64,000 nucleotides of DNA, taken from assembly GCA_964059195.1 (NCBI GenBank), contig CAXKWD010000003.1:22550606-22614605 (forward strand), in the 5' to 3' direction. The position numbers were made by a program, and so were the translations under genes. Below the pieces are notes generated by a model. It was given only the letters and a program-made list of their open reading frames with translations. It had not been told where the DNA came from and made no database searches. The stretch's first letter is position 1. The number at the start of each line of letters is the position of its first letter. Source of the stretch: Ectobius pallidus (taxonomy: Eukaryota; Arthropoda; Insecta; Blattodea; Ectobiidae). Positions 35,930 through 47,296 of the stretch are shown here, piece after piece.

Positions 35930-36215
35930 ATAAAGGTAATTAAATCACGGAGGATGAAATGGGCTGGACATGTTGGGCGCATGGGGGAGGAAAGACATCT
36001 AAAAAATATTGACTGGGAGATCCAAAGGAAACAGACCATTTGAAAGACCTAGAAGTAGGTGGGAGGACACTATTAGAATAGATTTAAGGGAAGTAGGATT
36101 TGTGAGACATGGTCCGATGAAGTTAGCATAGAATAGGGTTGAATGGCGGGTTCATGTAACGCGGGAATGAACCTGTCTGTTGCCATTGTGTAAGTAAGTA
36201 AATAAGTAAGTAAGA
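35930..36215 (+). mobile_element. LINE 3' fragment, family L
   Basis: It reads IKSRRMKWAGHVGRMGEERH, then shifted remains of the RPKGNRPFERPRSRWED-type tail, and ends in (AAGT)n at 36190-36212. Frameshifts make it dead. Confidence 0.8.
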
Positions 36216-36904
36216 AGTGTATCAGATAAGCCAAAGCAAATTGAAAGGGTGAAAACTACGCGACAGCCGACTATTGATAGAAGCTAAAAGCTATCATTAA
36301 ACAAACAGTGGATTGCAGTCAACCGTTTATTCATGATTATTTTTTGCTTCTATCAACTGTGTATTTTTCGCTGTTTTGGTTTGTAATGTTACTTTCGATA
36401 CTCTCTAAACGTCTGAAAATACTTTATGTTTGATCTTTGCTGCATGAATGTACTATTAGTTGTAATTAACCAATAGTCTAAAGCCGTTATTATTACAACA
36501 TATGCGAGTAGGTTTGAAAATCTCCAACTGTGTATGCGACTAATAGGCCTACTATATTTATTCTCAGAGAACTTCCTAAAGATGAAATTTGTAAAACTAG
36601 TCTATTAATTTATGTTGATTATTCCATTCATATGTCGCGTGTTTGATATTGACCAAATAATGTTTAGCAATTCCTCGGATATAGACCAATCACGATCGTT
36701 CATCTCAACTTATAATATGCTTTCTTGGATCGCAAGGATGCAATTTTATCTGATAAAACGTCACTGGAGACGTAAGGCATCAATGTGTGGTGCTTAATAT
36801 GTCACATGCTGCCATTGAGAAAAATGAAAACACATTATTTTATACAACATAACTTGCCTGAAAATTGAAGTACGGTAATATAAATGTACATTTTTTTTAC
36901 ATGG
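36216..36904. other. Unassigned intronic DNA
   Basis: No gene or bounded repeat was recognised. Confidence 0.5.
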
Positions 36905-37341
36905 TAGATTGAAATCACTTTTTTTTCGAAAAAATTCTCTGAGGGTAGTTACAAGCCACCCACTGTTCACCCACTATTTGTAGAAATTTTGTCTTGTGTG
37001 ATGAACAACTGAATAGCGCTCTTTCACGGCCTCTTATTCTATACTGTATAACAATGTGAAGTGAGAAAGATGTATTGTTGGCCATGCATAGAGTAAAGAA
37101 GTGTCTGAGGGAAATATTCGATAAATTTCGGAAATTATACGGCGGAAAGTCTGCAATCACTTGTTCTTTTTTTTTTAAGTTTGTTATATAGCCTTGCGCT
37201 TTTAGTCGCATCATTGAAAGAAGAGATATTTATAGGATAATTAGCGTAAAATTGTGTCTTGCGATTCTGTTAAAGGATATGTGAATACTGCTAACTTTTA
37301 TTTGGGCAGAGGAAGTTATGTGACTTTCACATCAGACGCCC
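36905..37341. repeat. Dispersed repeat family E
   Basis: Collinear with 59522-59931, through TTCTCTGAGGGTAGTTACAA, ACGGCCTCTTATTCTAT and GGGCAGAGGAAGTTATGTGA. Confidence 0.8.
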
Positions 37342-37849
37342 CAAATGAAGATGTCAGGCCTAACAAAAAGCGAAATAATTTCTTGTAGATATACATGTTT
37401 TTTTTCAAGTGATATACGCCACTGGGTTTTCAACACTTATAGAGCGTCTTCCAAGTTTCATTCCTCATTCAAGTGTCTGTGTGTTTGCTTGAGGCAGTCT
37501 GTCATCTCGGACTTAAGTGATTTCAGAGCACTGTGTGGGGAGTTCCACTTATTTTCTTGATGATACGGTAGTAGAGGCTGTGTTATGACTTTCTTCCATC
37601 AGCTCTTCTAGTTACATCTCATAATCTATGTTGTAACATTCCAAATGCATTATTTTACTTCTTAAATGCTCTGTCTTCATTATTTACCTAATAAAATATA
37701 TTAATTTGACGAAGAGAAAAGGCCAAATATTGATTACCCATACAATAGGCATTATGTTCTTCAGCAGGTCTATAATCATTAACGCATAGCCTACCATTAT
37801 TTTGTTTATTCCATGTCTGATAACACAAAAAGGTGCAGACCATAGAGCA
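37342..37849. other. Unassigned intronic DNA
   Basis: Nothing recognised. Confidence 0.5.
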
Positions 37850-38395
37850 CATAGCGAAATACAGACAGAAGGGAAATAAAAAGAACAGAAAGAAGGAATA
37901 TAAAGTAAAAACATGAAATAAAGAAAACCAGAAAAAAAGAGAAAGATAAGAGAATGAATAGGACACAAAAAATAAATAAAGCCAAAAAGGAATAAATAAA
38001 TAAAGGCATAAAGAGAAAGAGAAAAAATACAAAGGAAGATCAAGAAATAAAAGAGAAATAAATAAAGGAAGAAAGAATTAACCAGAACAAAGAGAATAGA
38101 GTGGAAGGGAAAGGAATAAAGAAAGTCAGAAAAGAATGAAAGAATGAATGAATAAATAAATAAATAAATAAATAAGCCTAAATAAATAAATCAAAGCGAA
38201 AGAAAGAATACAAGGGAAGATAAGGAAAAAGGACATAAAGGAAGCGAAAAAGGAAGAACGAAGAAAGAAAGAAAAGATGTCGTATAGAAGGGAAGAGAAA
38301 TAAGGTTAAAAAAAGCCAGAAAGAAAGAATGAAAAAATAAATAAAGCAATTGAACAAAGAACGGAAAGAGGCAGAGAGAGAGAGAGAAAATTATT
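37850..38395. repeat. Long purine-rich tract on the plus strand
   Basis: About 545 bp made almost wholly of AGAAAG, AAGGAA and AATAAATA-type words, with (AATA)n at 38148-38173 and (AG)n at 38374-38387. Long Phe/Leu/Tyr-rich frames on the minus strand (for example 37684-38043) are a result of this composition. Confidence 0.85.
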
Positions 38396-38615
38396 CAAAT
38401 TACTGAAACATTATCACTATGTCTATTTTTCAATACGGTTGGCCACACCTTTATTTCGACGTATAAAATATGAAGCTAAGTTATTTGTACCGGTACTTAA
38501 TAATTTTATTTCTGCTTAACTACAAGTAGACAGTAGTAAGAGTCAAGACATGATAAGATACAAGAATGTGTTCTGAACTAAAATATAGACGCTATAACTT
38601 AATATCCCCTAGGGT
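38396..38615. other. Unassigned DNA
   Basis: Spacer between the purine tract and the next element. Confidence 0.5.
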
Positions 38616-39078
38616 TATAGGCGTAACCAGGCCAACCATATGGGGGGGGGTTATAACATCCACGGGGTCTGGGGGGTATTCCTGGAATACCCCCCAGGGA
38701 GAGGGCGGTCCGGGGGTACTCCCCGCGAAAATTTAAAAAATTAAGATGCAAAATAACGAGTTTTAAGCTTCCGGGGGTTCTCCCCCGGAAAATTTTAAAA
38801 ATTAAGACGCAAAATAACGAGTTTTAAACTTCCGGGGGTCCTTCCCCGGAAAATTTTAAAAATTAAGATGCAAAATAACGAGTTTTAAGCTTCCGGGGGT
38901 CCTTCCCCGGAAAATTTTAAAAATTAAGGCGCAAAATAACGAGTTTTAAGCTTCCCACGCTTTATACTTGTATTAAGTAATTTATGGGCAGACTTAAAAA
39001 AATTATACAATTTTCCTTTTTTTAATCAATGGGGGGGGGTTCAAACCCCCAAACCCCCCGTCCCTCGGTACGCCTATG
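38616..39078. mobile_element. hAT-like MITE family H3 with 61 bp tandem units
   Basis: TATAGGCGTAAC faces GGTACGCCTATG. The target duplication CCTAGGGT is perfect (38608-38615 and 39079-39086). Inside, four 61 bp direct repeats start at 38710, 38771, 38832 and 38893, each with CCGGGGGTYCTYCCCCGGAAA and AAATAACGAGTTTTAA. The ends carry G-runs and C-runs. The sister copy at 56351 has only one unit. Confidence 0.88.
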
Positions 39079-39801
39079 CCTAGGGTACATTATTTTTTAA
39101 ATACACAAAAGAATTAATTTACCTGAATTCTTCCATTCTGTAACAATTATATTTCCTCTTATTAAAGTATATTCTGCAAAGTCTTCCAAAATCCGTTAGA
39201 TATCAACTGCTGAGCTCTCAAATTCATTTTTTTCTATTTTAATTTCATTGCGCTCTTTACCACTCTAGGGAAAAGTTAATTTCATGTAGTCTAAGGAGAA
39301 TCTCTTTGGGATTAGGTACGAATAAAAATTGTAAATATATCAGGGAAGTGTATACCGTTGATGATAGGGAATTGCTTCCTCTGAAGAGGTAAAATTAACT
39401 AACCCATCTTTTCAAAGTTTCGCAGTGCAAATGTGCTTAAACGGTTTTCAGATTTGTTATTTTTTTTTTGGTGAAACCCGACATTACTAACAGATTTATT
39501 AGCAAAACTCTGATACAGAAGCAGATGTGTAAAGCGCTGATGTTTATCTGGATGTTTTTGCTAATCTAGTTAGCCGAGGTACACGTATTTTAATTAGCAT
39601 GAACATGTCACACATGAAGTATGTTCATGTCTACATGACTATGTCCCTGCTTAACCAACCAATTTTAATTGCCGCTAAGTACACATATTTTTATGCCAGC
39701 TATAATTAGCAAACAAAAACCCGTTCCATCAGGGGTCAATGGAGCTTCGAATGTTTGATGTGTATGAAGTCTCTATTTCAAGGGAATATGAATGATTGAT
39801 A
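39079..39801. other. Unassigned intronic DNA
   Basis: Nothing recognised. Confidence 0.5.
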
Positions 39802-40231
39802 CATGGCCGTCCAGAAGGGGGGGCAAGGTAGGGCCGCTGCCCCTCCCTGGAAATTTTGTTTACACATAAACCTCTAAATTAAATGACTATAAGCAACTAA
39901 TGTGAAGTGAGGTTTAAGTTTCCAAATACTGTTGTATGTCCGCGTTGTTTTGATGAAAACGAGCTGTAACAGCTGACAAGATATGAGCATGTAGGAATAA
40001 TTACTTCCCCTAAACTTGAAACGATTTATACCCAAACATTTTATTATAATGAAGATAAGGCAAGAAAATGTCGCATTTTACATTTTATATGAAATTGTAA
40101 GGTGTATGAAAAGTCATTTGAGTGTATATATAAGCTTATATATAAGATGTTTTCTTTGTATCCATGGCCATAGTCCAGCTACAGTAAATGAAGGATGTTG
40201 ATTATATAATAATAATGATAATAATAATAAC

Positions 40232-40279
<48 letters not shown>

Positions 40280-40370
40280 GTGCTTGTAGTAGCATAGTGA
40301 TGGTGGTGGTGGTGGTGGCAGTAATTCGTTCATTGGCCCCACCTTGACAAAATATCTGCGGACGCCCATG
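39802..40370. mobile_element. hAT-like MITE family H4
   Basis: CATGGCCGTCC faces GGACGCCCATG. The target duplication GATTGATA is perfect (39794-39801 and 40371-40378). It includes a 20 bp palindrome around AAGCTT (40125-40144), (AAT)n at 40205-40278 and (TGG)n at 40299-40317. A Tyr-rich frame on the minus strand is just the (AAT)n. The sister copy is at 44065. Confidence 0.9.
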
Positions 40371-40412
40371 GATTGATAAAGGCTTTAGTAGACCATTCAC
40401 CTGTTACTAGTA

Positions 40413-41037
40413 CCGTATTTTACGAACCATAAGACGCACTTTTTCAATTTGAAAACAGAGCCTTGAAAGTTGGGTGCGTCTAATGGTCCGAAGTACACAA
40501 AAAAATAAAAAAATATGGAAAATATTGCCGCAATACCATAGTTATAAACAAGGTGTTATAAACGATAAGATAGTTACAAATTTTTTCACAGACTGCGCAT
40601 CAATGTATTGTCGCAATCGTAAGCGAAAAGAAAGGAATGTAGAGTTCTTTTATACGAAAGGAGTTTTCTCCGTCGGGTGGTTTAAACGAAGGCAATGACC
40701 TCTAAACAACCTTGCCCCGTTATACTTACCGTATGGTGAACTGACGGTTAGAGGGTGTAGAGTATTTTCAGTCTTTCATGAGAAATCAGTTCGATAGTTA
40801 AAATTTACACTATGCCACCTGTACAAAAGAAATTTTCGTACAACGCAGGTGTTAAGTTAGAAGCGATTTACACTGATTCCATTGTACAAGGTTATAATTT
40901 GTTTATGAAATGAAAGACATTATTCCCTTTAAAAGTTGTCGTTTAGAATCGCATTAAAATTATTTTCCTTTAAATTTCCATTCTAAAATCAAGGTGCGTC
41001 TTATGGTCCGGAGCTTCTTATAGTCCGTAAAATACGG
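40413..41037 (+). mobile_element. Tigger/pogo-like deleted element
   Basis: CCGTATTTTACGAACCATAA faces TTATAGTCCGTAAAATACGG, flanked by TA on both sides (40411-40412, 41038-41039). Next to each end sits GCGTCTTATGGTCCG or a variant. An ATG at 40812 opens 33 codons starting MPPVQKKFSYNAGVKLEAI, which resembles the N-terminal DNA-binding start of pogo/Tigger transposases, then stops at 40913. The rest of the transposase is missing. Confidence 0.75.
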
Positions 41038-41357
41038 TAACTCGGATCGATGGCCATACCTCCTAAAGCAGTATGGAATTGTAGGCGAATTGGCGACCGG
41101 GTCCAACTTTTCAGCCAAGACACAGATATTCGTGGGGTACCTCCAGAAAGTGGAGCTATCGCTTTACCGGGGGTAAGCTATGTTAACCAAGCTGTTGAGA
41201 GCACCCTATCCTCCTATGTTGGCCGGAATTATCCAGATGAGTTCGGTGAGATTGACAAAACCTCCAATTCAACATGTATCGCTTCACTAGATCACCTCTA
41301 TCTTCCTTCACGAGAAAACAGTAGTTTTAACTTGAAACAAAAGAAAGCTTCACTCAC
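41038..41357. other. Unidentified GC-richer stretch beside the EGF1-2 exon
   Basis: A plus-strand frame is open from 41050 to 41409 (119 codons) but runs antisense through the exon and matches nothing I recognise. It is most likely chance or an old mobile fragment. Confidence 0.4.
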
Positions 41358-41491
41358 CCTGATCGCAGAGAATGCCACCCCAGTTGGTATCACATATGCA
41401 CTGCCATGACGAACCGTTGCAATATCCATGCTTACAGCCAGGATACGGTGTACATTGATCACAGAATTCACCTCGCCATCCAGGTCGACAT
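41358..41491 (-). CDS. Ser: Serrate/Jagged Notch ligand, exon with end of EGF1 and EGF2 (partial gene)
   Basis: This exon encodes 44 complete codons of the extracellular part of a DSL-family Notch ligand, a single-pass membrane protein that activates Notch on neighbouring cells. It opens with [12 protein letters not shown], the second half of the first EGF repeat after the DSL domain. EGF2 follows, with the family signatures YPGC, HGYC, WQCIC and NWGG. The acceptor is a T-rich tract ending TTTGCAG just above 41491, and the donor is G|GTGAGT at 41357-41352. The exon enters in phase 2 and leaves in phase 1. Its last base G joins AT of the next exon to make Asp, giving CDQ-DLNYCG across the junction, as in Serrate and Jagged. 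Delta-type ligands differ at this junction. No DSL, signal-peptide or transmembrane exon was found in the window. The Serrate assignment rests on remembered family sequence, not on a search. Confidence 0.93.
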
Positions 41492-44064
41492 CTGCAAAGA
41501 AAAAGAACATTTTTTATTACGATGCATGTAGAGATGTATGAGTATTGCAAAATCTGAGGTAATATTTTTTTAAAAAACTTCAGCGTAAAATGTAAACAAG
41601 ATTGAACCCTTAAATGCATGATAAATTCTCACACAATATAGAAACCTATGGCGGACAGTTAACACAAAGATTAGTTAATTTATTGTAGAGCTTGCCTTAT
41701 TCTGTAATTTTACATGAATTTTAAATTGTTTATTATTTCTTTTCCATTAATTTATTAAAAACTTAAGACAAACTACTGTACGTTGTATGAACTTCACTGC
41801 AAAATCCTTTATTTTTAATAATATGGGTCTGATTAATGCATACACAAAATTCATGCATTTTGGATTAATGGTTATTTAATAAAGTGTACAAAAAGATAAA
41901 AAAAATGTCAAAACTGAGAAAAACGATAAAGTTTATACAATTATTATTTACCTTGACACTTGAGTCAGACATTTCTGCTTCATACCAAAGACAAGTGAAA
42001 GCTGAGGGTTGACAGTGGTACCACCAGAAGGCTTAGAAATTCCTTTCAGAACAAAATTTAGTGCTCATTACATAGAGATCAAATGCTGCTCAATTAAAAA
42101 TTATAATAGTATATTTTTATACTTCAGAATTTAAACTGAAGTAACAGTAAAAAAGAAAATCGTGTTTTTTTAACCAAAACTGAAGTACTCGTACCTTAAG
42201 AGAGAAATAGTAAATTAATTCGAGATACTTTGAATTAGTAATCAGTGGGCGATGCTTTGTGTATTACAGTTTTGAAACGGAGCTGGCCACCAATTAAGAC
42301 TCATTAGGGGATCACGAATTTGATCTGACCTAACAAAACTCCTTCAGGAAGTCCAGCCGGGTACGGATGCACTGCTCTCACACCTGGAATCCATTCATTT
42401 GGCACTTCATTCACACCACTTACTCCAATTCACGGCCCCCTGCCAACTCGTGCGATATGCTCGTCATTGCCTCCTGAATCACACGTGAAAATTTAATTAA
42501 AAAAACAACGGCCCCCTGTGAGAAAATTTTCAAACATGCTGGTCATTGCTTTGACGTTGTCATAATCGTTGACTCATTAGTCATTCTTCTGTTTAAAAGC
42601 AGTGATATTCTTTTAAATGGCTTCAAACAGAGCTCTGAAGGGACTCATGAACTGGCAATAAGCCAAATTATAAATTTGACTTACAAGAGTACAACTCTAC
42701 TGTTCTCCGCTTAAAGCAATTAGAGCAAGCAATTAGAACATGAAGCCATTGTCCGACCTTGGTGTTTAGGTCTATTTCTTTCTTTAAAAAAGAAACTGAT
42801 AGGTTTCAGTGTAAGCCCTAACGAGGAACAGTTCTTCCTCGTTCAAGGATCTTGGCCACTAATATTTTTAGCGCTATTACAAGAGCAGAATTACTGACCA
42901 CAAATTGTTTTCTATGTTTTAAGATGCTTTAAACGGACGCTAGCCCAGTGATGCGTTAAACCAATGATCCGGGTTCAGATGCAGAACTTAAAATAACTTT
43001 TCATAAAAAGCACTGGAAATTATTGGAATTCGAAGAAACAAGTTGCCGTAATGTTATTGGTGGTTCATGAGATGAAAATTTCCCTTACTGGGGAATCGAA
43101 CACAAGCTTTCTGCAAGCCGACGGTAACAACACTGCTTCTTTAAGGCTGTGCCCAGTTCCTTTACATATATACCTTTAAATCCTAAATATACCTTCAGAT
43201 GTTGGCACATTAAGAACGTAGCAAGGATGAGCTAGCTCTGATGCTTGTTTTTATTGGAATTGTTTAATGACTGACCTGATCTCTTCGGTGACCAAAGATC
43301 AAAGATCTATCACCATCACTATTTATAGGTCTAACTAATCGATGACGAGTTTTCAATGTATAATACTGATTAATGGATTTTATTACGGCATTCAGTCAAA
43401 TGTTTGGTTTTAGCAACAATAAGCAAGACATACTCTAACCAAATTATTTTTATTTGCATGTTGTAATTTTTATTTAAGTAGAGGGCCGTGGATTGAAGCT
43501 GCTGCATAAACATATGTCCAGCAAAACATGGGGTGATTTGTAATGACATTGGATGATTGTGTGGGTTCGATGACATAATATAATTAGTTTCTGTATGGAT
43601 TGCCCAATGAAATTTGTAGTTCGGTTACCAATTTAGCCCACCTATGCATTAATAATTGTCTTCTGAATATGGAGTGAGTCAGCTACATTAAAGCAAGTTG
43701 CAATATTACGCAGAATGAAGAAGTCTGCCCCGAGGAGAGGACATCTGGTAGAGACAATGCGTACTGCAGCTTCTGAGTTTCAATTTCATTGCTCTCTATT
43801 GTGGATATGATACATGTCTGTTTCTAATTGTACATCTCGAGAAATTAAAACGTAATAGCGAACTGAGCTCAGAGTTCATTACTCCAGCCGGATGTGTACG
43901 AGCGGAGGCAGCGGGTACTATCTGCTTGGGTGTTCTCACCGATACCACACCACATTTAACCAATAGCACTATGTACTTCTTCTCGATCACAATTTGTGGT
44001 CTCTACTGCACTTCACTACATCGGTAGAGTAAAAAATTTCTCGTAGGTACCTTACATTCCACTG
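41492..44064. other. Unassigned intronic DNA with two SINE-head fragments
   Basis: TAGCCCAGTGATGCGTTAAA with GGGTTCAGATGC (42942-42985, plus) and GGGGAATCGAACACAAGC (43090, minus) look like eroded tRNA-derived heads. A GC-richer patch at 42290-42480 is unidentified. Confidence 0.45.
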
Positions 44065-44866
44065 CATGGCCATCCGGAAGGGGGGGGGCAGTGTAGGCCC
44101 GCTGCCCCCCTCTGGAAATTTGTACATAAATCTGTAAACTAGATTACTATAAGCTAATTGAACCAGAATCGCTACTTTTTTCCATCAAGTAGCTCCTCAG
44201 TTTGAGTGCGCCCCGTTCCAGACCTCCTTCTCTCAGAAAAATACGAGGAAGCACGGGGGATTGAACCCAGATCTGCGAAGAATTCTGAAATGGACACGAA
44301 GATAGCAAGTTTTTCTGCGATCTTTCTGATATTCGCTTGCTTAAAATTTTACTCAAATGGCACATTCATAATTTACTAAAATTTTACCATAAAAATACTA
44401 CAAAATTCCTAGCGGTTCCACAAGAACACAGTACAAGACGCAATTAAACTACTGTTCGTTCCATTTTAAGAAGACCTCGTCCCAAACTATACAAGTTAAT
44501 GTTACCTTAGATATGAGCATGTAGGGATAATTAATTCAAATAAACTTGAAATCATTTCCAGCCAAGCAATTTATTGTAATGAATGTAAAGCAATAGATGC
44601 AACCTATCCCATTTTATATGAATAGTAGGCCTACCTGTAAAATTTTAAGGTAGAAAAAAGTCATGTGAGTGTACTGGATTAAATTTTTACTGTGTATCCA
44701 TTAGTCATAGGTCCAACTACAGTAAATCAGTGGATGATGATGATGATAATAATAATAATAATGATAATAATGTGGTTGTAGTAATAATAACATAGTGATG
44801 GTGGTGGTGGCAATAATTTCTTCATTTGCTTCCCCTTGGCAATACTTTCTCTACATTGCGTATAGT
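44065..44866. mobile_element. hAT-like MITE family H4, copy with an inserted SINE
   Basis: Collinear with 39802-40370 at the left end (CATGGCCATCCGGAAGGGGG, CTGGAAATTTG) and again from 44510 (ATATGAGCATGTAGGGATAA) to the (TGG)n at 44798. A SINE A fragment at 44168-44278 and about 230 bp of unrelated DNA lie between. The right terminus is eroded, so the end is approximate. Confidence 0.6.
44168..44278 (-). mobile_element. SINE family A fragment nested in an H4 element
   Basis: TCAAGTAGCTCCTCAGTTTG, CCCCGTTCCAGACCTCC and ATACGAGGAAGCACGGGGGA are followed by TTGAACCCAG, in the family A order. Confidence 0.75.
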
Positions 44867-46127
44867 CTATGCGAAAAAGTAATGCATCATTTGGCCTTAG
44901 ATATAATCACGTAAGACGTTTGGCAGTGTTGGCAATAGTCATTAAAGCCACTAAACATGGTACATTTATCATATTTTGACTGAAATTGTGGACACTGGTT
45001 TGCCTCTTCTAATCTATGTTCACTAGCGTAAAAAACCAGGAGACAAAATTCACTAGCAAGTGTATTGACAATTTATGTGAAACAGTTCTACCTTGTTGAA
45101 TTATTTTGTGTTTCAGAAAAGGAATAAATGGGAAGCTTAATCGTTAAAAAATCTGGTTAATGCGGAGTTCAACGTTTAAATGTTACCTCGGGAAACGGGT
45201 CAACTGAACATCTTAGTGCATTTTCCAAGGGGGAAAAAAACAGCAATCTCATGGATATTGCATTCAGTGTTTCAATCAGCTGCAACATTAACCAGGTTCT
45301 ACTAGAGAAGAGCAACACCTGCTAATGGCTGTGCATGAAAATGGCCGTTTTATTAAAGTGCTTTTAAGACAATGCACAGGAAATCTGCTACTTCCTGGAA
45401 GAGCTACAAATTTTTTTTGTTTTGCTTATTAATGCGTGGTCTTAGGTAGTTGAAGGGCTAATTCACGGACATTAATTTAATTTATAAAGGTATTTAAAGC
45501 TGATTATATTAAAATCTGTATTTCATCTTGGACAATGTCATGTTAATTCTTGCTTATACCGATAAAACTCTGAAGTTATGTAGATATTCATAAGCAGTTA
45601 TAATTAAAGTCTCTTAACCCTCCAAGCAATAAATTGTTTTCCAGTATATTCTTTAAATTTTCTATGGGCACTATTTGCATATATTTCAAAAATCTAAAAG
45701 GGGAGAAGGAAAATCAAACATGCAAAGTTTAGAAATGCAAAAAATGCAGAAAAGTATTTCAGAGATCATATAATAAGTAAAAATGGTTTTCAGACAGAAT
45801 TCTCGTTAATAAATCATAATTCAGGTAAAAAAGCTTAACATATAAAACAAAAATAACCTACGAAGTATAGCCCAATATTTTACCGAATTTTAATTTTATG
45901 CGATTTTATTTTGAAAAGGGCGAAAATCAGGTCTAAGGATCCGCTGTCAGTAGCGCTAACCACTGGAAGTCCCAGACGGTCAATTAATTTTATTATTATA
46001 TATGTATTTTTTTGCCATTTCTATTATTATTACTATTATTTTCTTATTATTCTTTGAAGCCACCAAATCCAATTTACATATTATGTAGGCTACACTAACA
46101 TAAATATCAATAATTGTTTATTTTCTG
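44867..46127. other. Unassigned intronic DNA with a SINE A head remnant
   Basis: GATCCGCTGTCAGTAGCGCT...CAGACGG at 45928-45980 resembles the minus-strand head of family A. The rest is A+T-rich and featureless. Confidence 0.45.
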
Positions 46128-46201
46128 TGCCCATGATTGCGGGTTCGATCCCGGCCATGGTCGATGGCATTTATGTGTGCACAAATTGTTTTATATGTTA
46201 A
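46128..46201 (+). mobile_element. SINE family I, left part (interrupted by a LINE)
   Basis: GATTGCGGGTTCGATCCCGG is a clear box B. ATGGTCGATGGCATTTATGT follows. In the arthropod SINE type I recall, this precedes a tail with GGACAAAATTCCGGCACACC, which here resumes at 47560 after the LINE. Confidence 0.55.
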
Positions 46202-47296
46202 GCTTTTGATACTGTTATTCACTCGATACTATTAGATAAACTGAATAAGATAGGAATTAGAGGAACAGTTTACAAATTATTTGAATCATATCTGAGCAAT
46301 AGATGTATAATGACAAAGGTTGACAACCATATAAGTGAAATATCAAATATTGATATTGGTGTGCCACAAGGAACGATATTAGGACCAATCTTATACTTAA
46401 TTTATGTAAATGATTTGCTAAATTTAAACCTAGATCAAATAAACGGCTCCATATTTTCATACGCAGATGACACTGTTGTGATTTTCAGTGGTCATTCATG
46501 GGAAGTAGCATATAAATACGCTAATACTGGCATGAAAATTATAAAAAAATGGTTCGATTCTAACCTTTTGTCACTAAACGTGGATAAATCAACATTAGTT
46601 CCTTTCTCATTAACATCTACTGGCCAGATAGCGCGGAAAAAATGTACAAATTTAAATTTAATAATACATAATTGTAATTTTGATGTGAATTGTAAATGCT
46701 TACCACTGAAAGAAACAGCCGTTGTGAAATATTTGGGTATTTTTATTGATAAACACCTTAAATGGTCTCACCATGTTAACTACATCTGTAATAGACTACG
46801 CCGAACAATTCATAAATTTGTCATTTTACGCCACTGTATGCCCATTACTGTTTTACGTTCCGTTTATCTAGCACTTTTCCAGTCCATTATTCAATATGGC
46901 ATTCTCGTCTGGGGAGGATTAGCGAAAACTACCCTTAAGCCCCTCTGCCTTTTACAAAAAAGAATAATAAAAATCTGTCTAAGAAAACGCATTGATTACC
47001 CAACTAGCCTAATATTTTCGGAATTTAATGTTTTAAGTTTGGACCAAATTTACAAATTTTCTATATTAAAATATTTTCACAAACATCGTATAAAATACTC
47101 TTCCAGTGATCATATTTACAAAACTAGACGAAATACTAATTTACTCCTATTAGAACCCAAATGTCTCACATCGGCAGGATTAAAGCATAGCATTAATTTT
47201 GGACCGCGCTTCTATAACTCAATTATCAGAAAAAATCCTGATCTCTCAGCATACTCCACTGTTAAATTTAATAGATATGTAAAGAATTTTTTGTAA
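46202..47296 (+). CDS. Non-LTR retrotransposon reverse transcriptase, 5'-truncated
   Basis: One frame is open for 364 codons from 46202 (a TAA precedes it) to the TAA at 47294, with the first ATG at 46310. It reads AFDTVIHSILLDKL (RT palm motif A), GVPQGTILGPILYLIYVND (motif B), then YADD at 46460-46471 (catalytic motif C) and the K-L-G region KYLGIFIDKHLKW. The C-terminal thumb and tail include QYGILVWGGLAK. This is the second half of a LINE ORF2 that copies element RNA at a nicked target. The endonuclease and the first part of the RT are missing, so it cannot act alone. Lack of any stop suggests a young copy. Clade not assigned (CR1/Jockey group possible). It is not a host gene. Confidence 0.9.
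   Translation, partial: AFDTVIHSILLDKLNKIGIRGTVYKLFESYLSNRCIMTKVDNHISEISNIDIGVPQGTILGPILYLIYVNDLLNLNLDQINGSIFSYADDTVVIFSGHSWEVAYKYANTGMKIIKKWFDSNLLSLNVDKSTLVPFSLTSTGQIARKKCTNLNLIIHNCNFDVNCKCLPLKETAVVKYLGIFIDKHLKWSHHVNYICNRLRRTIHKFVILRHCMPITVLRSVYLALFQSIIQYGILVWGGLAKTTLKPLCLLQKRIIKICLRKRIDYPTSLIFSEFNVLSLDQIYKFSILKYFHKHRIKYSSSDHIYKTRRNTNLLLLEPKCLTSAGLKHSINFGPRFYNSIIRKNPDLSAYSTVKFNRYVKNFL

Larger units (their letters stand above)
11432..41357 (-). other. Ser: 29,926 bp phase-1 intron of the Serrate gene
   Basis: The intron lies between the EGF2 and EGF3 exons. It begins GTGAGT at 41357 and ends TTACAG at 11432, both read on the minus strand. The flanking exons are consecutive in protein order and their phases fit, so no exon need be missing between them. 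I saw no other cysteine-rich exon inside. Its content is transposable elements and unassigned A+T-rich DNA, itemised in other entries. Confidence 0.85.

Noticed and set aside
37684..38043. 119- and 114-codon minus-strand frames rich in Phe, Leu and Tyr, like a membrane protein
   Set aside because: They arise from the purine-rich tract and all minus-strand frames there look alike.
40179..40400. Frame with a long Tyr run
   Set aside because: It is the (AAT)n microsatellite inside a hAT MITE.
41050..41409. 119-codon plus-strand open frame
   Set aside because: It runs antisense through a well-supported Serrate exon and resembles no family I know.
46310..47296. 328-codon frame as a host gene
   Set aside because: YADD, GVPQGT and AFDTV are reverse-transcriptase motifs of a LINE, with a LINE-type 3' tail following.
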